The notes under the pieces: model-generated
The model's database searches: none
What the model was told of the DNA's origin: nothing
Seen by the model: only the letters and a program-made list of their open reading frames with translations
DNA from: Bradyrhizobium sp. CSA112
Lineage (GTDB): Bacteria > Pseudomonadota > Alphaproteobacteria > Rhizobiales > Xanthobacteraceae
Direction of reading: 5' to 3'
Assembly (NCBI RefSeq): GCF_029051645.1
Contig: NZ_JAACFS010000007.1
Span: 179,168 to 243,167, forward strand
DNA: 64,000 bases
Made by a program: the position numbers and the translations under genes
Shown here: positions 44,699-53,499 of the stretch, in pieces
Position numbering within the stretch: position 1 is the stretch's first letter
Layout of the letters: each line of letters begins with the position of its first letter

Positions 44699-44809
44699 CT
44701 TCTCCTCCCTTGAAACGGTGTTTGACCGCGGGACGGCAGAGATCGCAAACGATAGGGGCCGCTCCGCAAGCGGCAGTACGGCTTCAACCTACTTGGCTGT
44801 TATGCTTTT

Positions 44810-44841
44810 AGCTTAGCACGAGTGTTTGTAGCTTAGCACGA
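44810..44841. promoter_or_regulatory. Direct repeats upstream of the MBL-oxidase operon
   Basis: AGCTTAGCACGA occurs at 44810-44821 and again at 44830-44841, a 20 bp period or about two helical turns. Such spacing fits a protein that binds tandem half-sites, as AraC-type activators do. The regulator is not identified; the divergent or neighbouring genes encode no AraC protein. Confidence 0.55.
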
Positions 44842-44963
44842 TGGTGCTCAGATTAAACCCGCTTCGCTACTCGCTCTGATCAATTCTTCATCACTGCTTC
44901 AACGGTCGACGGGACTCAATTTGACCGGAGCGGACCTCCGCAAAAACTCCGTCTACATTCACA

Positions 44964-47900
44964 TCACGTTTCTTGCTGGCGGCGGGCCCGTTGCAATAAC
45001 GCGAGCGCCCCAAGCGCAGGACCGATGCCAAGGCGCTCGGCCTCTGCCAGCAGGTCGCCAAGCTCGCATGTCGCCCCCTGTCCGGTGCGGCACCGGCCAT
45101 GCGCACCAGCAGCGCGTCCATATCGGACGAAGAAGTCGGCCCAAGGTAATGGCTCTGGCAGCGTAAAGTCCTCCAGTGCCGCGCTGTAGCGCTCCGCGCC
45201 GTCCCAATCATGAGAGTGCAGCGATGCGTCGATCGCGTATCGGAAGAACCACAAATGATTGTGGCCGACAGCGCCCTTGCGGAGGATCTCCTCTCCTTCC
45301 GCCAGCGCCGCAAGACTTTCAACCGGATCCTCGCTTGTCACCGCGATGTGGCCGAGAATCCACGGACCCACAAAGCCGACCCCGGTCTCACGGCTGATCG
45401 TCAAGGCACGGTGCAGCAGGTCCATCGCCTTCGCGCTGTTCGCCTCTGCGCGAGCGACCATGGCCAGATCGTTGAGGCTGACCGCCTCGAACCTCCTTGC
45501 GCCAAGCTGCCGAGCGAGGACCAGCGCCCGCTCGGCATGCATCTTCACATGGGCAAACTCGCCGGTGGTGCGAAACACGTTGCACGCCGCGTAATGGGCG
45601 ATGATTTCCGCACGGTGATGCCCGACCCGCGCCGCCAGTTCGACTGCCATCTGGCTCGTCGCGATCGCATCGGAAAATTCGTTGAGGTACACCAGCGTAT
45701 GCGCGACCATGCTGAGATTGGCGACTTCGATGCGCCCTGCGCCGGACACTCGCGACAGTTCCACGCACCGACTGAAGTGCCGATGGGCGCTGGCCATCCG
45801 GCCGCGCGCGTACTCGGCATCGCCCAAGCCACCAAGCGCACGCGCCTCGATCTCTGGCGAACGGGCAGTTCGGGCGCAGTCGAGCGCCCGCTCATGCTCC
45901 TGCAAGCACTCGACGAGCCTTCCGAGGGGGAAGCAGAGATTGCCCCGCAGGTGGTGGATCCGCGCGCGCTCCGCCGCGAGGTCGTCGGTTGCCGCCGCGG
46001 TCGCGGCCTTGTCCAGCATCGCAAAGGCCTCGTCGAAACGATCCGTCACGCGCAGGCCGGCAGCGAGCCCAAGCCAGGCTCTACACCGCTCGATGTCAAC
46101 ATCGGCGACTGCCAAGGCCTGCTCGAAAGCGGCAATCGATTCTGAGATTGAACCGAGGTCATGCAGAATTTCGCCTCGGAGCAAGTGCAGCGCGCTCAGA
46201 TCGCTCCGTTTCCTGGCCAAGGCCACCCCGCGTTCGACAAGACGCAGGGCCCGTTCGGTCCGATACTCCGCTGCCTGCGCGCGTGCCGCTTCCAGGTAGG
46301 CCCGTGGAGCGTCACCGTCATCGCCTCGATCGAGATGCTGTGCGCACAACATCAGGTCACGGCTCCTGAACCAATCTGCCGCCCGCCGGTGCAACTCGCG
46401 GCGCCGGCTCCTGAGCAGCGTGTCGTAGACGCCCTCCTGAATCAGCGCGTGGGCGAAAAGAAAGTGATCGCCCTGCGGGCGCACCAGGAGATGCCGCACC
46501 AGGTCGGCGCAATTCCAGCCGGGCTGGTCGAGCAGAGCTGCCAACGCTTCGGCAGTAAAGCGCTGGCCGAGAACTGAGGCTGCTTGCAACGCCCGCTTGT
46601 CGGGCGACGCAAGCCGATCCAGGCGCGCCTGTACCAAGCTCCGGATCGACCCCGGCACGCTGCCCTCGGCGCTTTCCTCGGCATGCCGCAACAGTTGCTC
46701 CAGAAACAGCGGATTGCCGTCGGCCCGTTCGACGCAACGCTGGGCGAGCTCGCCTAGTGCGTCGAAATAGGCCTCGGCGAGCCCGTTGGCTTCGCTCGGC
46801 TGAAGTGGGCCAAGGTCAATCGTCACGATCGGCTGGCCGGCGATCGTCGGACCCCAGGCCTCATGGAGCGGGTCGCGCTCGAGCCGCGAGGTCATGACCA
46901 GAAGCGCCGGACATCCAGCGACCGTCTCGGCGAGGTTCGCCAGATGATCGAGAGTCATCTGATCAGCCCAGTGCAGGTCCTCAATCGCCAGCAGCCGAGG
47001 ACGACGGGCGCTCGCGCGGGTGACGAGTTCGGCGACGGTCGCCCGCTTGCCGCGGTTGCGGGCGGGATTGTCCATCGCATCATAGAGCGTACGCAGCTCG
47101 GTCGATTGTGGCACGTCAAGGAGATCGTTCAGGTACACCCGCCGCTCGTTGGTGAGCATGCCATCCTCGATGGCCTTCTCAGCCGCTACCTCGATCTCTT
47201 CATGGCTGCTCTGGCCCGTCAGACCGAGCAGGCTGCGAACCAGCGAGCGGATTGCGTCCTGACCGGAGCCTATTCCAAAGTCGAGCACCAGCCCACTGTG
47301 ACAGGCGAAGTTCTCCCCTTCGGCCTTTGCTTGGAACTGTTCGAGCAGGCGGGTTTTGCCGATGCCAGCCTCCCCGCGGATGTAGATGGCGCGGCCGCAT
47401 TTCGTGTCGCGGCACTGGGCCAGCGCCGCTTCGAGCTGCCGCAGTTCGCGGGTCCGTCCGACAAAGGATTGGCGGCCCGAGCGGGCCGGCTCACGAAAGG
47501 CGCGCAGTCGCCACGCCCTGACCGGCTTTGCGAACCCTTTGATGGCGAGCTCACCGATCTCGGAGCATTCGACCCGTTCGGCGAGCGCACGGTAGACTGA
47601 ATCCGAAATGAAGATCTCGCCCGTGGGCGCCTTATCCTTCAGGCGTGCGGCTAGGTTCACGGACTCGCCGGTGACCGTGTATTCAACATGACGCGCGCTG
47701 CCGGTGCCGCTGGCCATAACCTCGCCACTGGCAATGCCGATGTGCACGCCAATAGGGCGGCCGAGATCGGCCGCAAGCATGGGCATGCGCCGCCCGATAT
47801 CGAGGGCAGCCCGGACACATCGCTCAGGATCGTTACCATAGGCGACCGGAGCACCGAAGACCGCCATCACACAATCGCCGATGTGCTTGTCGACAGTCCC

Positions 47901-48296
47901 ACCGTGATCGACGACGCTTGCGTCGGCAAGATCGAAGAAGCTTCCGAGGAGGGCATGGACTTCTTCAGCGTCGAGTTCGTCGGCGAGCTTCGTTGAACCA
48001 GCGAGATCGGCGAAGAGCACCGTCACCTGCCGCCGCTCAGCCTCCGGCAGAGGCGAAGCCACCCGCGATATCGAGGCCGGTGCGCCCGGGTCAAGAGAAA
48101 GCGTCGGCGCGGCGCCACTACGCAGCGCTGCGATCGCGGCAAGCAGCTTGCGGCGGTGGCCCACCGAAGTGACGCCAATCCCGATCAGGTCGTCGGCCGT
48201 CAGGTCGGCAAGTACCTCGGCATCAATGTCGTTCTCGCGGAACGCCTGTTCGTATTGCCCCAGCCCCAGACCGTGCAGCCAAGCCGCAACTTTCAT
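44964..48296 (-). CDS. SAM-domain / class III cyclase / AAA ATPase / TPR regulator
   Basis: A 1110-residue multidomain protein. Residues 1-60 are a SAM domain (VAAWLHGLGLGQYEQAFREN). Residues about 85-260 are a class III nucleotide cyclase: VTVLFADLAGSTKLADELDAEEV and HIGDCVMAVFGAPVAYG hold the metal-binding Asp residues. Residues about 275-650 are an ATPase with Walker A IRGEAGIGKTRLLEQF and LLAIEDLHWADQMTLDHLANLAE. The remainder is TPR-like helical repeats. Members combine cAMP synthesis with STAND-type ATP switching, but activity and trigger are unproven here. It is cytoplasmic and monocistronic. Confidence 0.88.
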   Translation of the reverse strand: MKVAAWLHGLGLGQYEQAFRENDIDAEVLADLTADDLIGIGVTSVGHRRKLLAAIAALRSGAAPTLSLDPGAPASISRVASPLPEAERRQVTVLFADLAGSTKLADELDAEEVHALLGSFFDLADASVVDHGGTVDKHIGDCVMAVFGAPVAYGNDPERCVRAALDIGRRMPMLAADLGRPIGVHIGIASGEVMASGTGSARHVEYTVTGESVNLAARLKDKAPTGEIFISDSVYRALAERVECSEIGELAIKGFAKPVRAWRLRAFREPARSGRQSFVGRTRELRQLEAALAQCRDTKCGRAIYIRGEAGIGKTRLLEQFQAKAEGENFACHSGLVLDFGIGSGQDAIRSLVRSLLGLTGQSSHEEIEVAAEKAIEDGMLTNERRVYLNDLLDVPQSTELRTLYDAMDNPARNRGKRATVAELVTRASARRPRLLAIEDLHWADQMTLDHLANLAETVAGCPALLVMTSRLERDPLHEAWGPTIAGQPIVTIDLGPLQPSEANGLAEAYFDALGELAQRCVERADGNPLFLEQLLRHAEESAEGSVPGSIRSLVQARLDRLASPDKRALQAASVLGQRFTAEALAALLDQPGWNCADLVRHLLVRPQGDHFLFAHALIQEGVYDTLLRSRRRELHRRAADWFRSRDLMLCAQHLDRGDDGDAPRAYLEAARAQAAEYRTERALRLVERGVALARKRSDLSALHLLRGEILHDLGSISESIAAFEQALAVADVDIERCRAWLGLAAGLRVTDRFDEAFAMLDKAATAAATDDLAAERARIHHLRGNLCFPLGRLVECLQEHERALDCARTARSPEIEARALGGLGDAEYARGRMASAHRHFSRCVELSRVSGAGRIEVANLSMVAHTLVYLNEFSDAIATSQMAVELAARVGHHRAEIIAHYAACNVFRTTGEFAHVKMHAERALVLARQLGARRFEAVSLNDLAMVARAEANSAKAMDLLHRALTISRETGVGFVGPWILGHIAVTSEDPVESLAALAEGEEILRKGAVGHNHLWFFRYAIDASLHSHDWDGAERYSAALEDFTLPEPLPWADFFVRYGRAAGAHGRCRTGQGATCELGDLLAEAERLGIGPALGALALLQRARRQQET

Positions 48297-48490
48297 GGGC
48301 GCCTCCTGGCCGGATTCCTCCGCAGAGCACTTTCAGCCTAGTCCAAAATCTCAGATGGCGCTGCGAAATGTTAGCGCAGCCAAGGTGGCACCGGACCCGG
48401 CACATTCACGAGTCCTGCGCCCTCTTCTCTTTGGGCGAAACGAATATTGCAAAGCCCGGACGAAACGCGCCGCGGGAATGCGGAGGTGTG

Positions 48491-48610
48491 TCGTCATTCC
48501 GGGGCGCGCGCAGCGCGAGCCCGGAATCCATCAAGCCGCAGAGCAGGTGGTGAAATGGATTCCGGGCCTGCGCCAAGAGGCGCATCCCGGAATGACGAAG
48601 CAGAGAGAGC
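48491..48610. repeat. Intergenic repeat, family D copy 2
   Basis: It begins GTCATTCCGGGGCGCGCGCA (48494) and ends CATCCCGGAATGACGAAG, with GAAATGGATTCCGGGC in the middle. The two ends are inverted repeats. It lacks the small GATGTGCA palindromes nested in copy 1. Confidence 0.85.
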
Positions 48611-48635
48611 GGAATGACGCCCCAACCCTCCCCCG

Positions 48636-48651
48636 TTAACCCTTTGCTAAC
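48636..48651. promoter_or_regulatory. CtrA-like box upstream of flhA
   Basis: TTAACCCTTTGCTAAC matches the CtrA consensus TTAA-N7-TTAAC with one mismatch in the second half. It is about 170 bp before the flhA start. CtrA itself is encoded 7 kb downstream, and flagellar genes are known CtrA targets in related bacteria. Confidence 0.6.
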
Positions 48652-48820
48652 CATACACCGGGCAAAAATTGCCGGGTGAAGTCGAGTGTCGTCGGCCGCG
48701 TAGAACGGGAGGAACCCCGTGGACGCCAGTGCGGTACCTCACTTTCGGACCGGCGGCCCTTCGGCCGCCGCGCAGACGTTTGGCGCCCGCGGGCGTCAAT
48801 CGCGGGGGGAAGCGGCTACC

Positions 48821-50956
48821 ATGGTCGATGTCACGGCGGGTCAGGGCGGCGCAGGCCCAAGCGGCGGATTTCCAAGCCTCAGCGAAATCGGCGATATCCT
48901 AAAGCGCGGCGATCTGGCGCTGGCACTCGGCGTTCTCGTCATCCTGGTGGTGCTGATCCTGCCGCTGCCGGCGATCGTGCTGGATCTGTTTCTGGCGATC
49001 TCGATCACGGTGTCGATCCTGATCCTGATGACCTCGCTGTTCATCCAGGCGCCGCTGGAATTCTCGTCGTTTCCGACCGTGCTGCTGATCTCGACCATGC
49101 TGCGGCTGTCGCTGAACATGGCCTCGACCCGGCTGATCCTGTCGCACGGCCATGAAGGGACGGCCGCGGCCGGCCACGTCATCGAAGCCTTCGGCAATTT
49201 CGTGATGGGCGGTAATTTCGTGATCGGAATTATCGTGTTCGCGATCCTGGTGATCGTGAACTTCGTCGTCATCACCAAGGGTTCGGGGCGCATCGCCGAA
49301 GTCGCTGCGCGCTTCCAACTGGATTCGATGCCCGGCAAGCAGATGGCGATCGATGCTGATCTTTCCGCCGGCCTGATCGACGAAGCGACCGCCAAGGCAC
49401 GCCGCAAGGCGCTGGAGGACGAAAGCGGCTTCTTCGGCGCCATGGACGGCGCCTCGAAATTCGTCCGCGGCGACGCCATCGCAGGCCTCCTGATCGTCTT
49501 CATCAACGTCATCGGCGGCATCATCATCGGCGTCGCCCAGCAGGGCATGAGCTTTGGCGACGCCGCCCGCACCTACACCATTCTGACGGTCGGCGACGGC
49601 CTGGTCACGCAGGTACCGGCGCTCATCGTCTCGACCGCCGCGGGCCTTCTGGTGTCGAAGGCCGGCATCACCGGCGCCGCCGACAAGGCGCTGATGAAGC
49701 AGCTGAGCGGCTATCCGCAGGCGCTCGGCATGTCGGCCGGCGTGATGCTGGTGCTGGCGCTGCTGCCGGGCATTCCGATGCTTCCGTTCCTCATGCTCGG
49801 CGGCGGCGCCGCGGCGCTGGCCTGGAAGTCGCGCAACCACAATCGCGCCACCAAGGCGGCGGAGGCCGCAGCCGCAGCCGCGCCCGATCTCGCAGCCGCA
49901 GCCGCCCAGGCCACGGCGGAAGAGCCGATCGCCAACGCGCTCAAGATCGACGATCTCAAGATCGAGCTCGGCTATGCGCTGTTGCCGCTGGTCAACGGCC
50001 CCGACGGCACCGACCGCCTGACCGAGCAGATCAAGGCGCTGCGCCGTTCGCTCGCCATCGAAATGGGCTTTGTGATGCCGGCGGTGCGCATCCTCGACAA
50101 CGTGCAGCTCGAGGCCAATACCTACGTCATCAAGATCAAGGAAGTCGACGCCGGCAGCGGCAAGATCTGGCCGAACCAGTTCATGGTCATGGACCCTGCC
50201 GGTAACCAGGTCGGTGTGCCCGGCATTCACACCGTGGAACCGACGTTTGGTCTTCCTGCGACCTGGGTCGACGCCGCGCTGAAGGAAGAGGCCTCGTTGA
50301 AGGGCTACACGGTGGTCGATGCCGCGACCGTGCTGTCGACCCATCTGACCGAACTGCTCAAGAACAACATGAGCGATCTTTTGTCCTATGGCGAGGTGCA
50401 GAAGCTGCTCAAGGACCTGCCGAAGGAACAGGGCGAACTGGTCAAGGACATCGTGCCGAGCCAGGTCACGGTTTCAGGCATACAGCGCGTGCTTCAGCTT
50501 TTGTTGGCCGAGCGCATCTCGATCCGCGATCTCTCCACCATCCTCGAAGGCATCGCCGATGCGCTCGCCTTCTCGCGCAACCCGGCCACCATGGTCGAGC
50601 ACGTCCGCGCCCGGCTGGCGCGCCAGATTTGCGCACAGAACACCTCCTTCAACGGCTATTTGCCGCTGATCGCGCTGTCGGCGCGGTGGGAACAGGCGTT
50701 CGCGGAATCGATCGTGGGCCAGGGCGAAGAGCGCAGCCTCGCCATGCAACCCTCAAAACTCTCGGAGTTCATGACCGCAGTCCGCAACAGCTTTGAGCAG
50801 GCCGCCCGCGAGGGCGAAGCACCGGTGCTGGTAACATCGGCCGCGATCCGCCCGTTCGTGCGTTCGCTGGTCGAGCGTTTCCGCTCGCAGACCACGGTGC
50901 TGTCGCAGGCTGAAATTCATCCGCGCGCGCGGCTGAAGACGGTCGGAAGCGTGTAG
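48821..50956 (+). CDS. flhA: Flagellar biosynthesis protein FlhA
   Basis: A 711-residue FlhA, the export-gate membrane protein of the flagellar type III secretion system. About eight N-terminal helices (to about 330) include LPLPAIVLDLFLAISITVSILILM and SSFPTVLLISTMLRLSLNMASTRLIL, the FHIPEP signature region. The cytoplasmic domain (about 360-711) contains VDAATVLSTHLTELLKNNMSDLLSYGEVQKLL and RPFVRSLVERF. The ATG at 48821 is chosen because the protein then begins like other FlhA; GGGGGAAG lies upstream. It appears monocistronic, and a CtrA-like box precedes it. Confidence 0.95.
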   Translation: MVDVTAGQGGAGPSGGFPSLSEIGDILKRGDLALALGVLVILVVLILPLPAIVLDLFLAISITVSILILMTSLFIQAPLEFSSFPTVLLISTMLRLSLNMASTRLILSHGHEGTAAAGHVIEAFGNFVMGGNFVIGIIVFAILVIVNFVVITKGSGRIAEVAARFQLDSMPGKQMAIDADLSAGLIDEATAKARRKALEDESGFFGAMDGASKFVRGDAIAGLLIVFINVIGGIIIGVAQQGMSFGDAARTYTILTVGDGLVTQVPALIVSTAAGLLVSKAGITGAADKALMKQLSGYPQALGMSAGVMLVLALLPGIPMLPFLMLGGGAAALAWKSRNHNRATKAAEAAAAAAPDLAAAAAQATAEEPIANALKIDDLKIELGYALLPLVNGPDGTDRLTEQIKALRRSLAIEMGFVMPAVRILDNVQLEANTYVIKIKEVDAGSGKIWPNQFMVMDPAGNQVGVPGIHTVEPTFGLPATWVDAALKEEASLKGYTVVDAATVLSTHLTELLKNNMSDLLSYGEVQKLLKDLPKEQGELVKDIVPSQVTVSGIQRVLQLLLAERISIRDLSTILEGIADALAFSRNPATMVEHVRARLARQICAQNTSFNGYLPLIALSARWEQAFAESIVGQGEERSLAMQPSKLSEFMTAVRNSFEQAAREGEAPVLVTSAAIRPFVRSLVERFRSQTTVLSQAEIHPRARLKTVGSV

Positions 50957-51271
50957 GCACGCCCCGCGAATCACTGAAAAATCCCGAGGCCTTTTCGCCA
51001 CAGGCAAATGGTTTGTCGAGAACGGGTGGAACCCGGTTAAATCGTGCTGGGCGCGCCGATCAAGCACTAAGTTGGTGTGCTAGCTGAATAATTATTCATT
51101 TGGTCGGTCGACACGCATTTTCCGATCGCGGCCGTTCAAGTCTTTTCACCGCCTTGTGATCGCCACTTGGGAACTACTCCCCGGATTCCCACGTTTGGTG
51201 ACGCGAGACGTTGAACCCGGCTGCGGATGCATTCGACGAATCCACGGGCGGGAAGGCGGCAGGAGACTCCC
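50957..51271. other. 315 bp gap with a perfect AT-rich palindrome
   Basis: Between flhA and a small-protein gene. The one clear element is TGAATAATTATTCA (51085-51098), a perfect 14 bp palindrome and possible operator. No terminator hairpin with a T-run is obvious after flhA. Confidence 0.55.
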
Positions 51272-51478
51272 ATGAACCATTCGATCTACAGCGCAGATCG
51301 CACGACCCATCTCAAGATCGTGGTCGTGGCATTGGTTGCGGGTATCGTGGTCGCCGGTTTCAGCATCTCCGCGCGCACCAACTCGGATGAAGGTCTCACC
51401 CAGACCGCGAGCACGCGCGTCATGAAGGCTGGTAAGCCGGTTGTGATTACCAGCTCGGGCAACTCTGTCGTACGCTAA
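51272..51478 (+). CDS. Small single-span membrane protein
   Basis: A 68-residue protein: a short polar N-terminus (MNHSIYSADRTTHLK), one membrane helix (IVVVALVAGIVVAGFSISA), then a polar tail ending KPVVITSSGNSVVR. GGCAGGAG precedes the ATG and a strong terminator follows about 90 bp after the stop, which together support a real transcribed unit. The function is unknown. Confidence 0.78.
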   Translation: MNHSIYSADRTTHLKIVVVALVAGIVVAGFSISARTNSDEGLTQTASTRVMKAGKPVVITSSGNSVVR

Positions 51479-51570
51479 AGGAGAATTAACGGAATTCACG
51501 CGGCTCTTTACAGCCCCCCAAAGTCGCCGTGTGGATATTTAAGACCCCAACTACCCCCAAGTTGACTACG

Positions 51571-51605
51571 AAAACGCCCGCTCCCCACGGGCGTTTTCTT
51601 TTTTG
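51571..51605 (+). terminator. Rho-independent terminator after the small membrane-protein gene
   Basis: AAAACGCCCG pairs with CGGGCGTTTT around a 7-base loop and is followed by CTTTTTTG. This is a textbook intrinsic terminator for the plus-strand gene ending at 51478. Confidence 0.92.
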
Positions 51606-51633
51606 CTGACTTCCTCGCCACCACCCCCACTCA

Positions 51634-51766
51634 CCTCATCCCGAAGAGCCCGCGAAGCGGGCGTCTCGAAGGATGGGCCGCGGAAAGACCGGGGCCACAT
51701 GGTTCTCCCGGCGATGCGAAGCATCGTCCGGTGACGCGCGCAAGGGCGCGCTCCTCACCATGAGGG
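51634..51766. repeat. Intergenic palindromic repeat, family F
   Basis: It starts CCTCATCCCGAAGAGCCCGC and ends CCTCACCATGAGGG. It contains the hairpins GCCCGCGAAGCGGGC, GATGCGAAGCATC and GCGCGCAAGGGCGCGC. Long multi-hairpin elements of this type are common in this bacterial group. It lies next to the 3' end of the anti-sigma gene and may end its transcript. Confidence 0.82.
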
Positions 51767-51786
51767 GAAGCTTCAGTACTCAGGCG

Positions 51787-52728
51787 CTAGCGGGTCGCCG
51801 GCACCGTCTCGATCAGCTTGCCGGTAAAAATCGGCGCCGAAGTCGGCTTGCCGGTCGGCGATCCGCCGGCCGGCTCGACGGTGACCGCATAGGTCGCGGC
51901 ATTAATCGTGCCGGCGTCGAAGTCGGCGAGCACGGGACGTGCGGTGAAATCGCTGCCGCCGATCACGCCAAGCGAACGCGGCTGCGGCAAGTGATCGGAG
52001 ATCAGCCAGAGCTCGAAACTCTTGCCGGGCTCGGCGTCGGCGCCGACCTTGCGGACCGTGAAATTCTTGCTGGCGGCGTCGACCGTCAGGATGAACGCGG
52101 GCGAGCCGCCGTCGCGCTGCAGCAGGGCGACATATTGCGCCGAGGGCACCGGCGATGGCGCCGGCGTCTTCACTTCAACCGTCTGGATGCGCGGCTTCGG
52201 CCGCAGCGCGTCCGGCAGCAGTTCGGGCTGATAGACCTGCACGGCCAGCATCGCGACCAGAGCTGCGGCCATCGCGGTGGCAATAGAGGCGACGTTGCGC
52301 CAGCGCTTCGCCCGGCCCGTCAACTGGATGACGTTCGAACGGTCCACGGCAGGAGGCGGTGCGGCAGCCGGCGGCGCCTCGACGGCTGGCGGCGCTCGGA
52401 CGGCTGGCGGCGCCTGGGCCACCACAGGCTCGGCCGGAGGTTCCGGTGCCGGCGTAGGCGGCGACGGCGCCTCGGGCAACACCAGCGGCGCCTGCTGCCC
52501 GGCGGAATGTCCGATCGCGGCCTTGATGTTCTCCCACACGATCGGCCGCGGCTCGATCGAACCGACCATCTGGTTCAGCACGCCGAGCCGGTATTCCCAG
52601 GCATGCACGATCGCGGTGAACTCGCTATCGACGGCCATCATGGTCTCGACCTGCGCGCGCTCGTCGGCATCGAGGGTGCCGAGCGCATATTCCGCGGCGA
52701 GCGCGATATGGTCTTCGCTATGGGCCAT
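51787..52728 (-). CDS. Anti-sigma factor, RskA-like
   Basis: A 313-residue membrane anti-sigma factor. The N-terminal sigma-binding region has HIALAAEYALGTLDADERAQVE and AWEYRLGVLNQMVGSIEPRP. A Pro/Ala-rich linker follows (about 80-135), then one membrane helix (WRNVASIATAMAAALVAMLAVQVY, about 143-166). The periplasmic RskA-type domain (about 185-313) includes GKSFELWLISDHLPQPRSLGVIGG. It starts 17 bp after the ECF sigma gene, so it should hold that sigma factor inactive. No zinc-binding HxxxCxxC motif is present. Confidence 0.9.
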   Translation of the reverse strand: MAHSEDHIALAAEYALGTLDADERAQVETMMAVDSEFTAIVHAWEYRLGVLNQMVGSIEPRPIVWENIKAAIGHSAGQQAPLVLPEAPSPPTPAPEPPAEPVVAQAPPAVRAPPAVEAPPAAAPPPAVDRSNVIQLTGRAKRWRNVASIATAMAAALVAMLAVQVYQPELLPDALRPKPRIQTVEVKTPAPSPVPSAQYVALLQRDGGSPAFILTVDAASKNFTVRKVGADAEPGKSFELWLISDHLPQPRSLGVIGGSDFTARPVLADFDAGTINAATYAVTVEPAGGSPTGKPTSAPIFTGKLIETVPATR

Positions 52729-52745
52729 CGTTCAAGATCCGGACC

Positions 52746-53291
52746 TCACAGCCCGAGACACTCCCTTATTTCCATCATGCTGCGGCGCAGCCACGTCTTC
52801 ACCGTATTTACCGGCGTCTCGAACTTGGCGGCGAGCTGCTCGCGGCTCCAGCCGTTGTAGTAGGCCAGCAGCACCAGCTTCTGCCGATCCGGCTCCAGGC
52901 GGCCGACGCATTCCAGCAACCGCTTCAACTCTTCCGTCATCTCGCGCCGCGCCAGCGGATCGGGTGAATCGGCCGCCACTTCCATCGCGGCCGGCTCCTC
53001 CTCGATAGAGCTTTCGCTCCGCTTGCGCACCACGTCGATCGCCCGGTTGCGCGCGATCGACGCCATCCATGTAATCGGCGAAGACAGGGCCGGGTTGAAC
53101 TGGCCGGCGCTGTTCCAGATCTTGACGTAAGCCTCCTGAATGACCTCCTCCGCGAGGTCCTGACGCCGCAAGATACGGAGCACAACGCCGAACAGTTTCG
53201 CGCGCGTGGCGGCGTAAAGGCGCTCAAAAGCGGCCTCATCCCCCTTCGCCACCGCGGCAATCAGCCAGACCAGCTCCGCTGGCGTCAGCAT
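52746..53291 (-). CDS. ECF-type RNA polymerase sigma factor
   Basis: A 181-residue ECF sigma factor, SigK-like by its RskA-type partner. Region 2 is at about 20-90 (FERLYAATRAKLFGVVLRILRRQDLAEEVIQEAYVKIWNS, then SPITWMASIARNRAIDVVRK). Region 4 is at about 120-175 (LECVGRLEPDRQKLVLLAYYNGWSREQLAAKFETPVNTVKTWLRR). It directs polymerase to its own regulon. It is cotranscribed with the anti-sigma gene. The inducing stress is unknown, and its place between flhA and fliJI may be chance. Confidence 0.92.
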   Translation of the reverse strand: MLTPAELVWLIAAVAKGDEAAFERLYAATRAKLFGVVLRILRRQDLAEEVIQEAYVKIWNSAGQFNPALSSPITWMASIARNRAIDVVRKRSESSIEEEPAAMEVAADSPDPLARREMTEELKRLLECVGRLEPDRQKLVLLAYYNGWSREQLAAKFETPVNTVKTWLRRSMMEIRECLGL

Positions 53292-53440
53292 TCAACCACC
53301 CCCAAAGATCTCGGTCCCTCCATCGCGTCGTACGCCGGAGCAGCCGAGAAGTTTCGTAGCATACCCTGCGTCAAATCAGGCTCCAAGTCGCCGATTCCGG
53401 GCAATCCGCCAAGAAAGACCTCCAAAAAAGCCACCAAGAA

Positions 53441-53468
53441 AAATCCCGGGCCTTGCGGCCCGGGATTT
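53441..53468 (-). terminator. Rho-independent terminator after fliJ
   Basis: On the minus strand AAATCCCGGGCC pairs with GGCCCGGGATTT around a 4-base loop and is followed by TTC. It lies about 30 bp after the fliJ stop and closes the fliI-fliJ transcript. Confidence 0.85.
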
Positions 53469-53499
53469 CGATTCCTTCAACCGATAAGTGTGAGAAGCG

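Larger units (their letters stand above)
48297..48820. other. 524 bp gap: repeat, CtrA-like box and flhA leader
   Basis: From left to right it holds the cyclase gene's upstream region, repeat family D copy 2 (48491-48610), a CtrA-like box (48636-48651) and the flhA leader. An open frame in register with flhA reaches back to 48719, but its N-terminal sequence is unlike FlhA. Confidence 0.6.

Noticed and set aside
48719..48820. N-terminal extension of FlhA from an upstream start at 48719
   Set aside because: The extra 34 residues are low complexity and unlike FlhA; the ATG at 48821 gives the normal start.
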